DNA of 13,143 bases from Candidatus Thorarchaeota archaeon (GCA_016840965.1 JAEORI010000034.1:1-13143), one strand, 5' to 3'. Shown: positions 1 to 7,087, numbered from the stretch's first letter. Notes: generated by a model not told the origin, from the sequence alone. Numbers and translations are program-made.

Positions 1-636
1 AAGAAAGGCAAGGTTCTTGATAAGCCCATAATTGAGTTCTTTTTGAACGATTCATTGATTACTGAAAACGGAATCACAAGCCTAGGTCTTGCTACTACCG
101 AAATGGTCCAATTTATACAATCTGTGACTCTGTCTGCAAACTACTACCTTACAGGTTTATTACGTCAGCAAGCACTTACACTGGTTGATTTCAAGCTTGA
201 GTTTGGCTCCACTAAAGCTGGACACATTGTAATCGCAGATGAATTATCAGGCGATACGATGAGAATTTGGGACGGGGAGTCGTCTTTGTTGGATAATGAT
301 ATCTATGAAGAAGATGGGGAGGAACTCATCCAATCTTATAGAAAATTCGTTGCTTCATTAAGTCATTTGAAACCTGAAGAAGTGAAAGAAAAGAAAGAGA
401 TGGTTCGAGTTATTGTCAATCCAAAACCAGGAATCAAGAATCCTCCAGGCGAAGCAACAAAGAGAGCATTAGTCAGATTGGGATTTGGAGAAGCCGACGA
501 AGTAACGGTAGGTAAAATATTCAATATTTATCTTCGAGGTCCTGTTACATCGGAAGTTCTTAATCACCTCAAGATTATGAGCATTAAGCTCCTTTCGAAT
601 CCTATTTCTGAAAACACAGAGGTGAGTTTTACATAG
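1..636 (+). CDS. purC/purS: SAICAR synthetase C-terminal part fused to PurS (5' partial)
   Basis: The frame is open from base 1, so the gene starts upstream. Window residues 1 to about 122 match the C-terminal part of SAICAR synthetase (PurC), which joins CAIR to aspartate using ATP. The conserved LVDFKLEFG (61-69) and ADELSGDTMRIWD (79-91) blocks are visible. After a charged linker (HLKPEEVKEKKE), residues 134-211 match PurS, the small structural subunit of the FGAM synthase complex, with VNPKPGIKNPPGEATKRAL and the C-terminal KLLSNPISENTEV block. No stop separates the two parts. An ATG at 400 could start PurS alone, but no GGAGG-type site precedes it, so a bifunctional fusion is favoured. 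It overlaps purQ by one base (TAGTG). In separate-gene organisms the usual order is purC, purS, purQ, purL, so the fusion follows operon order. Confidence 0.9.
   Translation, partial: KKGKVLDKPIIEFFLNDSLITENGITSLGLATTEMVQFIQSVTLSANYYLTGLLRQQALTLVDFKLEFGSTKAGHIVIADELSGDTMRIWDGESSLLDNDIYEEDGEELIQSYRKFVASLSHLKPEEVKEKKEMVRVIVNPKPGIKNPPGEATKRALVRLGFGEADEVTVGKIFNIYLRGPVTSEVLNHLKIMSIKLLSNPISENTEVSFT
619..625 (+). promoter_or_regulatory. Strong ribosome binding site of purQ
   Basis: GAGGTGA lies inside the end of the PurS coding part, ten bases before the GTG at 636. It supports the GTG start and independent initiation of purQ rather than simple read-through from the overlapping stop. Confidence 0.75.
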
Positions 637-1328
637 TGTCAATTGCAGTAATCCGATTTCCTGGAACAAATAATGAAAATGATGTTTTAAGAGCGCTTAG
701 ACAAATTCCAGAATCGAATGCGTACCTTGTTCAAAGCAGAAAAGGACTTGCAGGATTAAAAGATGCGGATGGCGTTATTATACCTGGGGGATACTCATAT
801 GGGGATTACTTGAGAGCAGGGGCAATTGCATCAATTGAAGTCATTTCTGATGGTATTAGAGACCTAGCAGATGATGGAAAGCCTGTTCTGGGTATAAGCA
901 ACGGTTTTCAAATACTTGCTGAAACAGGTCTTTTGCCTGGAGCGCTGTTGCATAATCTTTCAGCCCATTTCATATGTAGATGGGTATATCTTAGGGTCAG
1001 CGAGAGCCCTTCAATATTTACTGAGAATCTCGAAACTGCTGTCCTCCGACTACCCATAGCACATGCTGAAGGCAATTATTACTGTCCAAACGAACAGCTT
1101 GAAGCATTAAATGATGAGGGGAGAATTCCATTCAGATATTGTGATTCACAAGGAGAAATAACACCTGCTGCAAATCCGAATGGATCTCTTGAAAATATTG
1201 CAGGAATTATTAATCAAAGGGGAAATGTACTTGGACTAATGGCACACCCTGAGAGAGCTTCAAGACCTATATTGGGTTCTTCAGATGGATTACATATATT
1301 GGAGAACTTTGTGAGGGCAACTCGATGA
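636..1328 (+). CDS. purQ: FGAM synthase subunit PurQ with Ser in place of the catalytic Cys
   Basis: This is the class I glutamine amidotransferase subunit of FGAM synthase, which normally hydrolyses glutamine and channels ammonia to PurL. At 230 residues it has the usual length. The family blocks PGGYSYGDYLRAGAIA (50-65), GLLPGALLHN, HFICRWVYLRV (111-121) and HPERA (204-208) are all present. His204 and Glu206 of the triad are intact. The nucleophile elbow, normally GICNGFQ or GVCNGFQ, reads GISNGFQ, with Ser88 encoded by AGC at 897-899. Class I amidotransferases use the Cys thiol as nucleophile, so glutaminase activity is expected to be lost. One T-to-A change would convert TGC to AGC, so a sequencing error or recent mutation is possible. 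The GTG start follows a strong GAGGTGA site. The gene overlaps purL by four bases (ATGA). Confidence 0.93.
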   Translation: MSIAVIRFPGTNNENDVLRALRQIPESNAYLVQSRKGLAGLKDADGVIIPGGYSYGDYLRAGAIASIEVISDGIRDLADDGKPVLGISNGFQILAETGLLPGALLHNLSAHFICRWVYLRVSESPSIFTENLETAVLRLPIAHAEGNYYCPNEQLEALNDEGRIPFRYCDSQGEITPAANPNGSLENIAGIINQRGNVLGLMAHPERASRPILGSSDGLHILENFVRATR

Positions 1329-3493
1329 TTACGAAGGAAGAACTCCAGCATGCAACAAAAGTCTTGGGTCGGGAACCCACTGAGACTGAACTAAGAATGC
1401 TGGATGTTCTCTGGTCCGAACACTGCAGTTACAAGAGCAGCAAAAGATGGTTCTACTTATTCAAAACAGGGGGAGAAAATGTCGTACTTGGAATTGGAGA
1501 AGGCGCTGGACTTGTTGATATCGGCAGTGGATATTACATAGGCGTGTCGATGGAATCTCACAACCATCCAAGCCAAATCGACCCATATAATGGAGCCGCA
1601 ACCAGTGTAGGTGGTATAATTAGAGATGTCATTTCACAAGGATGCAAAGCTACAGGCCTCATGAATTGCCTTAGGTTTGGAAACCTTGAGAAACCTCATA
1701 ATGTATACCTCCTAGAGAATGTTGTTAGGGGAATTTCTGATTATGGAAATGGCGTTGGGGTTCCAGTCATTGGTGGTGAAATTGAGTTCGATGAATCGTA
1801 TGATGATAATTGTCTAGTTAATGTCGTATGTATTGGTTATGTGACACCGAAGAAAGTTATCCGAAGTAGTGCTAAAACGCCAGGACATCAGCTTGTTCTA
1901 TTTGGTTCAACAACTGGTCGTGATGGTATAGGAGGAGCCAGCTTTGCATCAGAACCTTTTACGGATGAAGAAGAAAAAGACAGAAGTGCAATACAAATCG
2001 GAGATCCTCTCGCAAAGAAAGTGTTAATCGATACTTTATCTGAACTCGTTGACGAAGAGCTCCTTGACGGTCTTCAAGATTTAGGAGGAGGTGGAATGGC
2101 ATCTGCTGCTGGAGAACTTGCAAGAGCAGGAGGAACTGGAGTTGAAATAGACCTTGAGAAAGTTCCACTCAGGGATGATGATATGGACCCTTCAGAGATA
2201 ATCATATCGGAATCGCAAGAAAGAATGCTCGCAATAGTTGCTCCTGAAAAAATGGAGCGTGTTATCTTATTACTTGAAAAGAATGATACACCATATGCAG
2301 TGATCGGATACGTAACAGATGACAAGAATTACACTGCTAAATATAATGGAGAAGTTGTAGCTAAACTCCCAATTAATCTGCTACTAGAAGATATTCCTGT
2401 TCCTGAACGGGTTGAGGCAAAAATACCTACTCAAACCGATTCTCTTAGTTGGTTTAAAGAGCCCGAAGATTATAGAGCATCAATACTAAGTCTTCTTGAG
2501 TCAATCAATATATGCAGTCGAGAATGGGTATACAGTCAGTATGATCAACATGTTCAAGCAAGTACTGTAGTTGACTTGGGACAAAATGCCGGAGTTTTGG
2601 AGTTCCCAAATGGTAGATTACTTGCTTTCACTAGTGATTGCAATTCATTCTGGTGTAAACTAAACCCTCAAACAGGAACTGCGAATTCTGCTGCGGAGTC
2701 GCTGAGGAATATAGTATCAATGGGAGCAAAACCGATTTTCATCGCTAATTGCTTAAATTTTGGCAACCCTGAAAGATCTGATTCGTATGCTCAATTTGTT
2801 GAATCTGTAAGAGGACTTGGAAGATTTTCTCATGACTTTGAACTTCCTATTATTGCTGGCAATGTTTCTCTCTATAACGAGTCAGTTAAAACTGGACAGA
2901 GTAAAAGAATTAATCCAACACCTCAGATAATGATTGGGGGTATTTTCAATCGTGGCTTTACTCCAGTCAGACGAAATCTGGTCACACCATGGGCAAACAT
3001 ATTCTTGGTTGGTGAAACATTCCCGGATTTGAATGGGAGCGAGTATCAGAAAGTAACTCTTGGTGAGGTCAAAGGAGAACCACCAAAATATCAACCAAGT
3101 TGGGAGAAACGTTCTATGACCGCTATTCTTGAAGCACATGAACGGGGGCTTATTCGGTCTTGTAACAATGTTGGACGGGGCGGTCTTGCTACTGCACTCA
3201 TGAAGATGGTAATGAATAGTGAGTATGGATTCAAGTTGAATATAGATTATCTTCCCGGAACTGTAAATAGCCTAGCCCAATCACTCTTTTCCGAAACATC
3301 CTCGAGATATGTTGCAGAAGTGACTGAAAGTAATCAAACAGAGTTTCTAAACATTCTCGACAAGCACGGATTGGCCTCATGCGAATTAGGGCTTACTACA
3401 TCGGAACCTCTCGCTAATTTTGGTAAGTTCGCCATACCTCTTGATGAAGCAAAAGCTATATTCTCACGAGGGCTAAGTAAGTTCTTCGAATGA
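1325..3493 (+). CDS. purL: FGAM synthase large subunit PurL (small type)
   Basis: PurL converts FGAR, ATP and ammonia to FGAM in de novo purine synthesis. At 722 residues it is the small type that works with separate PurS and PurQ. Landmarks are LWSEHCSYKSS with the catalytic His33, ESHNHPS (77-83), GAATSVGGIIRD (90-101), LRFG, TGRDGIGGASFAS, the glycine-rich DLGGGGMASA (about 252-261), SESQERM (about 297-303), LNFGNPE, GNVSLYNES (about 513-521) and PTPQIMIGG. The segment after GGIIRD reads VISQGCKATGLMN where many homologues have an FSMGARPIA-like sequence; this is a mild divergence. The ATG overlaps the purQ stop (ATGA), and GTGAGG at 1311-1316 is a well-spaced ribosome binding site. Translational coupling with purQ is likely. 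The stop also overlaps an ATG (ATGA, 3490-3493). Confidence 0.96.
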   Translation: MITKEELQHATKVLGREPTETELRMLDVLWSEHCSYKSSKRWFYLFKTGGENVVLGIGEGAGLVDIGSGYYIGVSMESHNHPSQIDPYNGAATSVGGIIRDVISQGCKATGLMNCLRFGNLEKPHNVYLLENVVRGISDYGNGVGVPVIGGEIEFDESYDDNCLVNVVCIGYVTPKKVIRSSAKTPGHQLVLFGSTTGRDGIGGASFASEPFTDEEEKDRSAIQIGDPLAKKVLIDTLSELVDEELLDGLQDLGGGGMASAAGELARAGGTGVEIDLEKVPLRDDDMDPSEIIISESQERMLAIVAPEKMERVILLLEKNDTPYAVIGYVTDDKNYTAKYNGEVVAKLPINLLLEDIPVPERVEAKIPTQTDSLSWFKEPEDYRASILSLLESINICSREWVYSQYDQHVQASTVVDLGQNAGVLEFPNGRLLAFTSDCNSFWCKLNPQTGTANSAAESLRNIVSMGAKPIFIANCLNFGNPERSDSYAQFVESVRGLGRFSHDFELPIIAGNVSLYNESVKTGQSKRINPTPQIMIGGIFNRGFTPVRRNLVTPWANIFLVGETFPDLNGSEYQKVTLGEVKGEPPKYQPSWEKRSMTAILEAHERGLIRSCNNVGRGGLATALMKMVMNSEYGFKLNIDYLPGTVNSLAQSLFSETSSRYVAEVTESNQTEFLNILDKHGLASCELGLTTSEPLANFGKFAIPLDEAKAIFSRGLSKFFE

Positions 3494-3727
3494 GCACCCG
3501 TGAGCAAAGGAAGTGGATAAAACATAAACTGTGGGGTCTGCTGTATCAATATGTGACGAATCCGATAAAGAAGAAGGTGAACAGTGGCAAAGAGGAATTG
3601 AATCTTATATGACCGCTTCCAAAAAAACCGCCAAGTACAATAGAATCATTTTGAAAAAGAAGCAGATAAGAGTACATTTTCTAAAACCACAGACTTAGAA
3701 AGGGGACTGCAGTGTCTTGAAGAAAGA
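3494..3727 (+). other. Intergenic stretch with doubtful small open frames
   Basis: This 234-base stretch between purL and the deacetylase has no gene I recognise. Three frames are partly open. A 40-residue basic frame (3490-3612) starts at the ATGA overlapping the purL stop and begins MSTREQRKWIKHK. A 55-residue frame (GTG at 3531 to the stop ending 3698) begins with an acidic part containing DESDKEEGEQWQ and ends in a lysine-rich part. An open segment in the deacetylase frame runs from 3644 to the gene without an ATG, GTG or TTG. None has a convincing ribosome binding site. They may be small genes, a decayed gene with frameshifts, or chance. No clear TATA box is seen. Confidence 0.3.
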
Positions 3728-3736
3728 GTGGAAATC

Positions 3737-4882
3737 ATGAGAGGAAAACTTGTCTATCCATATTCAGATGCGCTCCTTGAGTACGAATTCAAAATAGATC
3801 ACCCTCTAAAACCAGATAGATTAAAGCTAACCCATCTTCTATCTAAACAACTTGGTTTGTTAGAACATGCAAAAGAGATTGAACCAACCCTGGCTACACG
3901 TGAGGACTTGGAGCTGTTTCACTCCCCGGAATTTATTGATGCAGTCATTGACAGCGGAACTAACAACAATGTCCACCCACGATACGGACTTGGAACTGCG
4001 GACAATCCTATTTTTCCCATGATACATGAAACTGGCGCAAGATATGTAGGAGCAACATTAGATTCGATGCGTGCAATCATGGATGGAAACTCAAACGCCT
4101 TTTGCATATCAGGAGGACTTCATCATGCACATAGAAATGCGGCTTCTGGTTTTTGTATATACAACGATATAGTAATTGCAATAAATATGCTGAAAAAAAA
4201 GAAAAACTGCAAGGTCTTGTATTTTGACTTTGATGCTCATCATGGCGACGGAGTTCAAAATGCATTTTATAGGTCCAATGAAGTATTGACGATTTCAGTT
4301 CATCAAACAGGTAAAACGCTTTTTCCGGGAACTGGATTTATTCACGAGACCGGCTTGGCAGAAGGCATCGGATATTCAGTAAATATTCCTTTAATTCCGG
4401 GAGCAGGTACACCTGAGCTGATACGAGTGTTTGATGATGTGGTTGTCCCACTCTTCGAGTCATTCAGACCAGACTTGCTTGTTACACAATTGGGAGTCGA
4501 TGGTCATTATATGGATCCTCTTGCACATCTGACATACACCTCACATGGTTATGAAACAGTAATCCGGAAGCTACTGCATATGTCGTCAGATATTTGTAAA
4601 CTTGGTTGGCTTGCTCTGGGAGGTGGTGGATACCATCCAGTTAATGTAGCTCGGTTATGGACATTATTTCTTGCACTTATGCTTGATGAGGACATTCCGA
4701 ATAAAATTCCAGATGAGTTCAAAGAAACATGTACCCAACTAGGCTACCATGACATACCGGAATTCATTAGAGATCAGGAAGAGATTGTGCAAATGTATTT
4801 CTCAAGGGACGAGATTAGCCTAGACCTTGAAAGATCGATTCGTAGAGTGAAGGAATTAGTTTTTCCCTATCACGGTCTCTAG
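3737..4882 (+). CDS. Zinc-dependent deacetylase, histone deacetylase/AcuC family
   Basis: This is an arginase-fold deacylase that removes acetyl groups from lysines or small amines using a bound zinc. Numbering from the ATG at 3737 (381 residues, the usual AcuC length), it shows the tandem histidines His129-His130 in GGLHHA, the zinc ligands Asp166 and His168 in YFDFDAHHGDG, Asp255 in QLGVDGHYMDPLA, and the catalytic Tyr299 in LGGGGYHP. All key residues are present, so it should be active. The N-terminal LVYPYSDALLEYEF and DHPLKPDRL resemble AcuC rather than eukaryotic HDACs. A GTG at 3728 could add three residues; the ATG fits homologues better. The substrate may be acetyl-CoA synthetase, chromatin proteins or a small acetylated amine; the neighbours do not decide this. 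Its stop overlaps the end of the opposing gene by four bases. Confidence 0.92.
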   Translation: MRGKLVYPYSDALLEYEFKIDHPLKPDRLKLTHLLSKQLGLLEHAKEIEPTLATREDLELFHSPEFIDAVIDSGTNNNVHPRYGLGTADNPIFPMIHETGARYVGATLDSMRAIMDGNSNAFCISGGLHHAHRNAASGFCIYNDIVIAINMLKKKKNCKVLYFDFDAHHGDGVQNAFYRSNEVLTISVHQTGKTLFPGTGFIHETGLAEGIGYSVNIPLIPGAGTPELIRVFDDVVVPLFESFRPDLLVTQLGVDGHYMDPLAHLTYTSHGYETVIRKLLHMSSDICKLGWLALGGGGYHPVNVARLWTLFLALMLDEDIPNKIPDEFKETCTQLGYHDIPEFIRDQEEIVQMYFSRDEISLDLERSIRRVKELVFPYHGL

Positions 4883-5508
4883 TCTAGGTCATCACTAGAA
4901 ATGGATACTGAGATATCAATCCATTTGCGAATCGTCTTTACCACTAAGTCAGACGCAGCAGCCATTATGATTGAATCAGCATCTTCACTTAGAAGTGATG
5001 ATGGATCAACGCCTGATTCAGCAACTCTCAGAAGAGATGGATAACAGAGAAATCCGAGACCTTCAACAATGTCCAGAATATCATTTCCAGAAATTTTCAA
5101 TCTTTTCCCAAGAACTTCATAAGGTATTATTTTGGGATCACTGTCACAGATAGCAATTAGTGTATTATTATCACCAGTAATCACAACATCAGGCTCAATA
5201 CACTCATCAAATATTGTTGCCTTTCCTCTGTCGAAAACGATCGAATATTCATCATTAGTATCTAAAGTCTTTAGGCAAATAGTGAGGTCTCTGAAAGAAT
5301 CGGATACAGAACTCATATGTTGCTCAAATTCATCCTCTGTCATTTTGTGAAGATTTTTTGCTCTGTCAATACTAACATTTAGAGCAGCCCTACAACCATC
5401 AACGACAGGACCTAGATACTCCATGAGCATGAATTGATCTCTATTGATACTCTGGGAGATATGATGAAGGCTTCTCTCCAGACTCTTTGGTCGATCATTT
5501 TCAAACAC
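4879..5508 (-). CDS. SCP2-like domain protein
   Basis: This 209-residue cytosolic protein has no signal peptide or membrane segment. Residues about 88-163 have the pattern of the SCP2 (sterol carrier protein 2) fold. They show a strand with a short turn (YSIVFDRGKATIF), then PDVVITGDNNTLIAI as in the usual 'pDv.itgd..tl..l' signature, and GKRLKISGNDILDIV as in 'gklki.Gd'. SCP2 domains bind hydrophobic ligands or serve as accessory domains; no enzyme motif is seen. The N-terminal 80 residues look helical, and the C-terminus is acidic (SSDDLD). The start is GTG (5506-5508), preceded by GAGCTGATT, a partial ribosome binding site; an internal ATG at residue 27 is an alternative. It converges with the deacetylase with a four-base overlap. 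The SCP2 call rests on pattern only. Confidence 0.7.
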   Translation of the reverse strand: MFENDRPKSLERSLHHISQSINRDQFMLMEYLGPVVDGCRAALNVSIDRAKNLHKMTEDEFEQHMSSVSDSFRDLTICLKTLDTNDEYSIVFDRGKATIFDECIEPDVVITGDNNTLIAICDSDPKIIPYEVLGKRLKISGNDILDIVEGLGFLCYPSLLRVAESGVDPSSLLSEDADSIIMAAASDLVVKTIRKWIDISVSISSDDLD

Positions 5509-5547
5509 GCAAATCAGCTCAAAGACGCTAGGTCAGTTTGGTATTTA

Positions 5548-5583
5548 GAGGTGATGATGATGACAGCTATTCATAACACATGA
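5548..5583 (+). other. Strong ribosome binding site followed by a seven-codon mini-frame
   Basis: GAGGTGAT at 5548-5555 is a near-perfect archaeal ribosome binding site. It is followed at correct spacing by ATG at 5560 and a mini-frame MTAIHNT ending in TGA at 5581-5583. The peptide resembles the true start of the downstream gene (MTTDIHTH at 5623). It may be a leader peptide, a relic of a duplicated 5' end, or chance. Confidence 0.3.
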
Positions 5584-5587
5584 ATAG
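5567..5587. promoter_or_regulatory. Perfect dyad, candidate operator between divergent genes
   Basis: CTATTCAT and ATGAATAG form perfect 8-base arms around a 5-base centre (AACAC). The dyad lies in the 114-base region between the SCP2-like gene (- strand) and the amidohydrolase (+ strand), 35 bases before the latter's ATG, where the core promoter would be expected. This fits a dimeric regulator site. As RNA it could also form a small hairpin. Confidence 0.45.
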
Positions 5588-5622
5588 AAAAGTGACTTTG
5601 AGAATTCAGACTAGGGTGTTAA

Positions 5623-6378
5623 ATGACCACTGATATACATACACACCTTGGCATGGGCAGAACTGAAGTTGCAAATGTCAATCTTGATAATTATTTGGAG
5701 CACGTAGACATTCTCATATCAAGAATGGATACTTTTGGAATTGATAAAGCAGTCTTAACTCCCCACGAACCAATAGTCAGTACAGATTTGTATTTGCAGG
5801 CTACGGAAGTATATCCGGACCGTTTGTTCTCTGCTTGCTCAGTTATACCAAGACCAATAGATATTGCCAAGGAGAAGCTTCATGACTATATTGACAAAGG
5901 ATGTAGAGCTCTCATCTTAGATGGACTTAACTATCACCCTCAAGACCCTGCGGTTGATGTGCTTGTTAACGAGTCTGTAAAAAAAGACCTACCATTATAC
6001 CTTCACAATGATGTTATGACTAGTGAAACGATAACATTTTTGGATAGGATTTCCACACTTCATCAGGATGGAAAGTTTGTGGTATTGAATATGGGAGGAC
6101 TATTTGGATTTCCACAGATTATCCCTCTTATGACTCGGAAAAACATATGGCTTGAATTGTCAACGACCTTCTATAAGCTTGTAGAGTCTCCCCTCCGTGT
6201 TTTTCTTGATGCGGTTCTTCAAGATTTTGGAGTGCGAAAACTAGTATTTGGTTCTGGATATCATAGTCAATATCCAGACTTGATGGCAGCTTTGAACATG
6301 ATAGACCTCAATATAGAAACAAGTAGATTGATCATGAAAGAGAATGCTTGGTTGATTTTAAGGCTAGCATTCTACTAA
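5623..6378 (+). CDS. Amidohydrolase-2 family protein with altered metal site
   Basis: This 251-residue TIM-barrel protein belongs to the amidohydrolase-related (ACMSD-like) group. These normally hydrolyse or decarboxylate small molecules with one metal ion. DIHTH at the N-terminus supplies His6 and His8, and LYLHND supplies His128. The usual H-x-G-G motif reads VVLNMGG, giving Asn156 instead of His. The usual FGSDYP motif reads FGSGYHSQYP, giving Gly212 instead of the catalytic and metal-binding Asp. The C-terminal MKENAWLIL corresponds to the usual 'i..eNA..l' helix. With two key residues changed, it may have a different reaction or a non-catalytic role. The ATG follows AGGGTG. Its stop directly abuts the stop of the convergent thioredoxin-fold gene. 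The substrate is unknown. Confidence 0.8.
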   Translation: MTTDIHTHLGMGRTEVANVNLDNYLEHVDILISRMDTFGIDKAVLTPHEPIVSTDLYLQATEVYPDRLFSACSVIPRPIDIAKEKLHDYIDKGCRALILDGLNYHPQDPAVDVLVNESVKKDLPLYLHNDVMTSETITFLDRISTLHQDGKFVVLNMGGLFGFPQIIPLMTRKNIWLELSTTFYKLVESPLRVFLDAVLQDFGVRKLVFGSGYHSQYPDLMAALNMIDLNIETSRLIMKENAWLILRLAFY

Positions 6379-6705
6379 TTATGATAAGACAGCTTGATGC
6401 AATAATAACTCTATATCTTCAGACTTTGGAAGACCAATGATTTGTGACTTGCCAATTAAAATCATTGGTAAAGCTACTACATTCAATGACTCCACGAGTT
6501 CGGGTTTCTCTTCGACTGAAGTTTCCACAACTTCAATAGGCAGATTGAATCGTCGTAACTTCCTTGCCGCTTCTCGGGCGGCTGAAAGCGCTTCGTTGCA
6601 GAATGTACAGGAATTACTTGTAAAGACATTGATTTTTACTGAGTCAGACTCGTTAAAGAAAGCCTCAAGTTGATTTCCCGTTATGATTTCATTTTTCTGT
6701 ATCAT
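6379..6705 (-). CDS. Thioredoxin/glutaredoxin-fold protein
   Basis: This small cytosolic protein of 108 residues (numbering from the ATG at 6705) has a redox-active Cys33-Thr-Phe-Cys36 after a first strand (KINVFTSNS). A helix rich in Ala, Arg and Lys follows, then a second strand (PIEVVETSVEE), and the cis-proline loop VALPMILIG (Pro80). This order is that of a thioredoxin or glutaredoxin-like disulfide reductase. The CTFC site differs from the CGPC of thioredoxin. The partner reductase is not in the window. A TTG at 6720 would add five residues, but GGAG sits nine bases before the ATG, so the ATG is preferred. The gene lies about 40 bases downstream of the PRC-barrel gene on the same strand, probably in one transcript. 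Confidence 0.85.
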   Translation of the reverse strand: MIQKNEIITGNQLEAFFNESDSVKINVFTSNSCTFCNEALSAAREAARKLRRFNLPIEVVETSVEEKPELVESLNVVALPMILIGKSQIIGLPKSEDIELLLHQAVLS

Positions 6706-6743
6706 AAACTCACGCTCCAATTGACTAATTAGATATCACAGAG

Positions 6744-6977
6744 CTATTCAGCGAACACTGGTGGTTTAAGGCGGACATGTTCTGATACAGAGTCAACAGC
6801 TCTCAGTGGAATTGCCTCCCATGAGATACGATTCTCTGATGTGTTCCCGCGCTCAACAATAACAAGTGGACCATTGGATTCATCAAACCAGACTTTTTTG
6901 ACCTTTCCCAATGGAAAACCCCTAAAGTCCGTAACAATTTTCCCTTTTAGTAACCATTTCATCTCGTTGTCTTCCAT
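6744..6977 (-). CDS. PRC-barrel domain protein
   Basis: This small protein has a single PRC-barrel-like beta domain: KWLLKGKIVTDFRGFPLGKVKKVWFDESNGPLVIVE shows the usual 'G..V.d..G..lGkV..v..d..' pattern. In archaea such stand-alone proteins are common; family members are linked to RNA processing, photosynthetic reaction centres and, in archaea, cell division. No catalytic residues are visible. I chose the ATG at 6977 (77 residues). A GTG at 7001 gives 85 residues and the ATG at 6962 gives 72; the last starts closest to the domain. No strong ribosome binding site decides between them. The gene is preceded by a good TATA-like box on the same strand and followed by the thioredoxin-fold gene. 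Confidence 0.75.
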   Translation of the reverse strand: MEDNEMKWLLKGKIVTDFRGFPLGKVKKVWFDESNGPLVIVERGNTSENRISWEAIPLRAVDSVSEHVRLKPPVFAE

Positions 6978-7059
6978 TGTGCTCAACAAGATGGTTGTCA
7001 CTTAGACATAGAAGAGCGTGTGTACTACGTGGACTATTCTACCGTAACACTTACTCGGG

Positions 7060-7067
7060 TTATAAAT
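7060..7067 (-). promoter_or_regulatory. TATA-like box of the PRC-barrel/thioredoxin transcript
   Basis: On the minus strand the sequence reads CCAATTTATAACCC, close to the archaeal TATA consensus. A start of transcription about 25 bases downstream (near 7035-7040) would leave a leader of roughly 35 to 60 bases before the candidate start codons. It lies in the 86-base gap after the membrane protein gene. Confidence 0.5.
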
Positions 7068-7079
7068 TGGAGTCCAATT
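7065..7079. promoter_or_regulatory. Perfect dyad overlapping a TATA-like box
   Basis: AATTGGA and TCCAATT are perfect 7-base arms around a single G. The dyad covers the upstream (BRE) side of the TATA-like box for the PRC-barrel gene. A regulator bound here would be expected to compete with TBP/TFB, so repression is the natural inference. It could also arise by chance in AT-rich DNA. Confidence 0.4.
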
Positions 7080-7087
7080 GATGACTG

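Noticed and set aside
2074..2325. Minus-strand open frame inside purL
   Set aside because: It lies wholly inside a well-conserved enzyme gene, is rich in Ser and Pro as expected of an antisense frame, and matches nothing recognisable.
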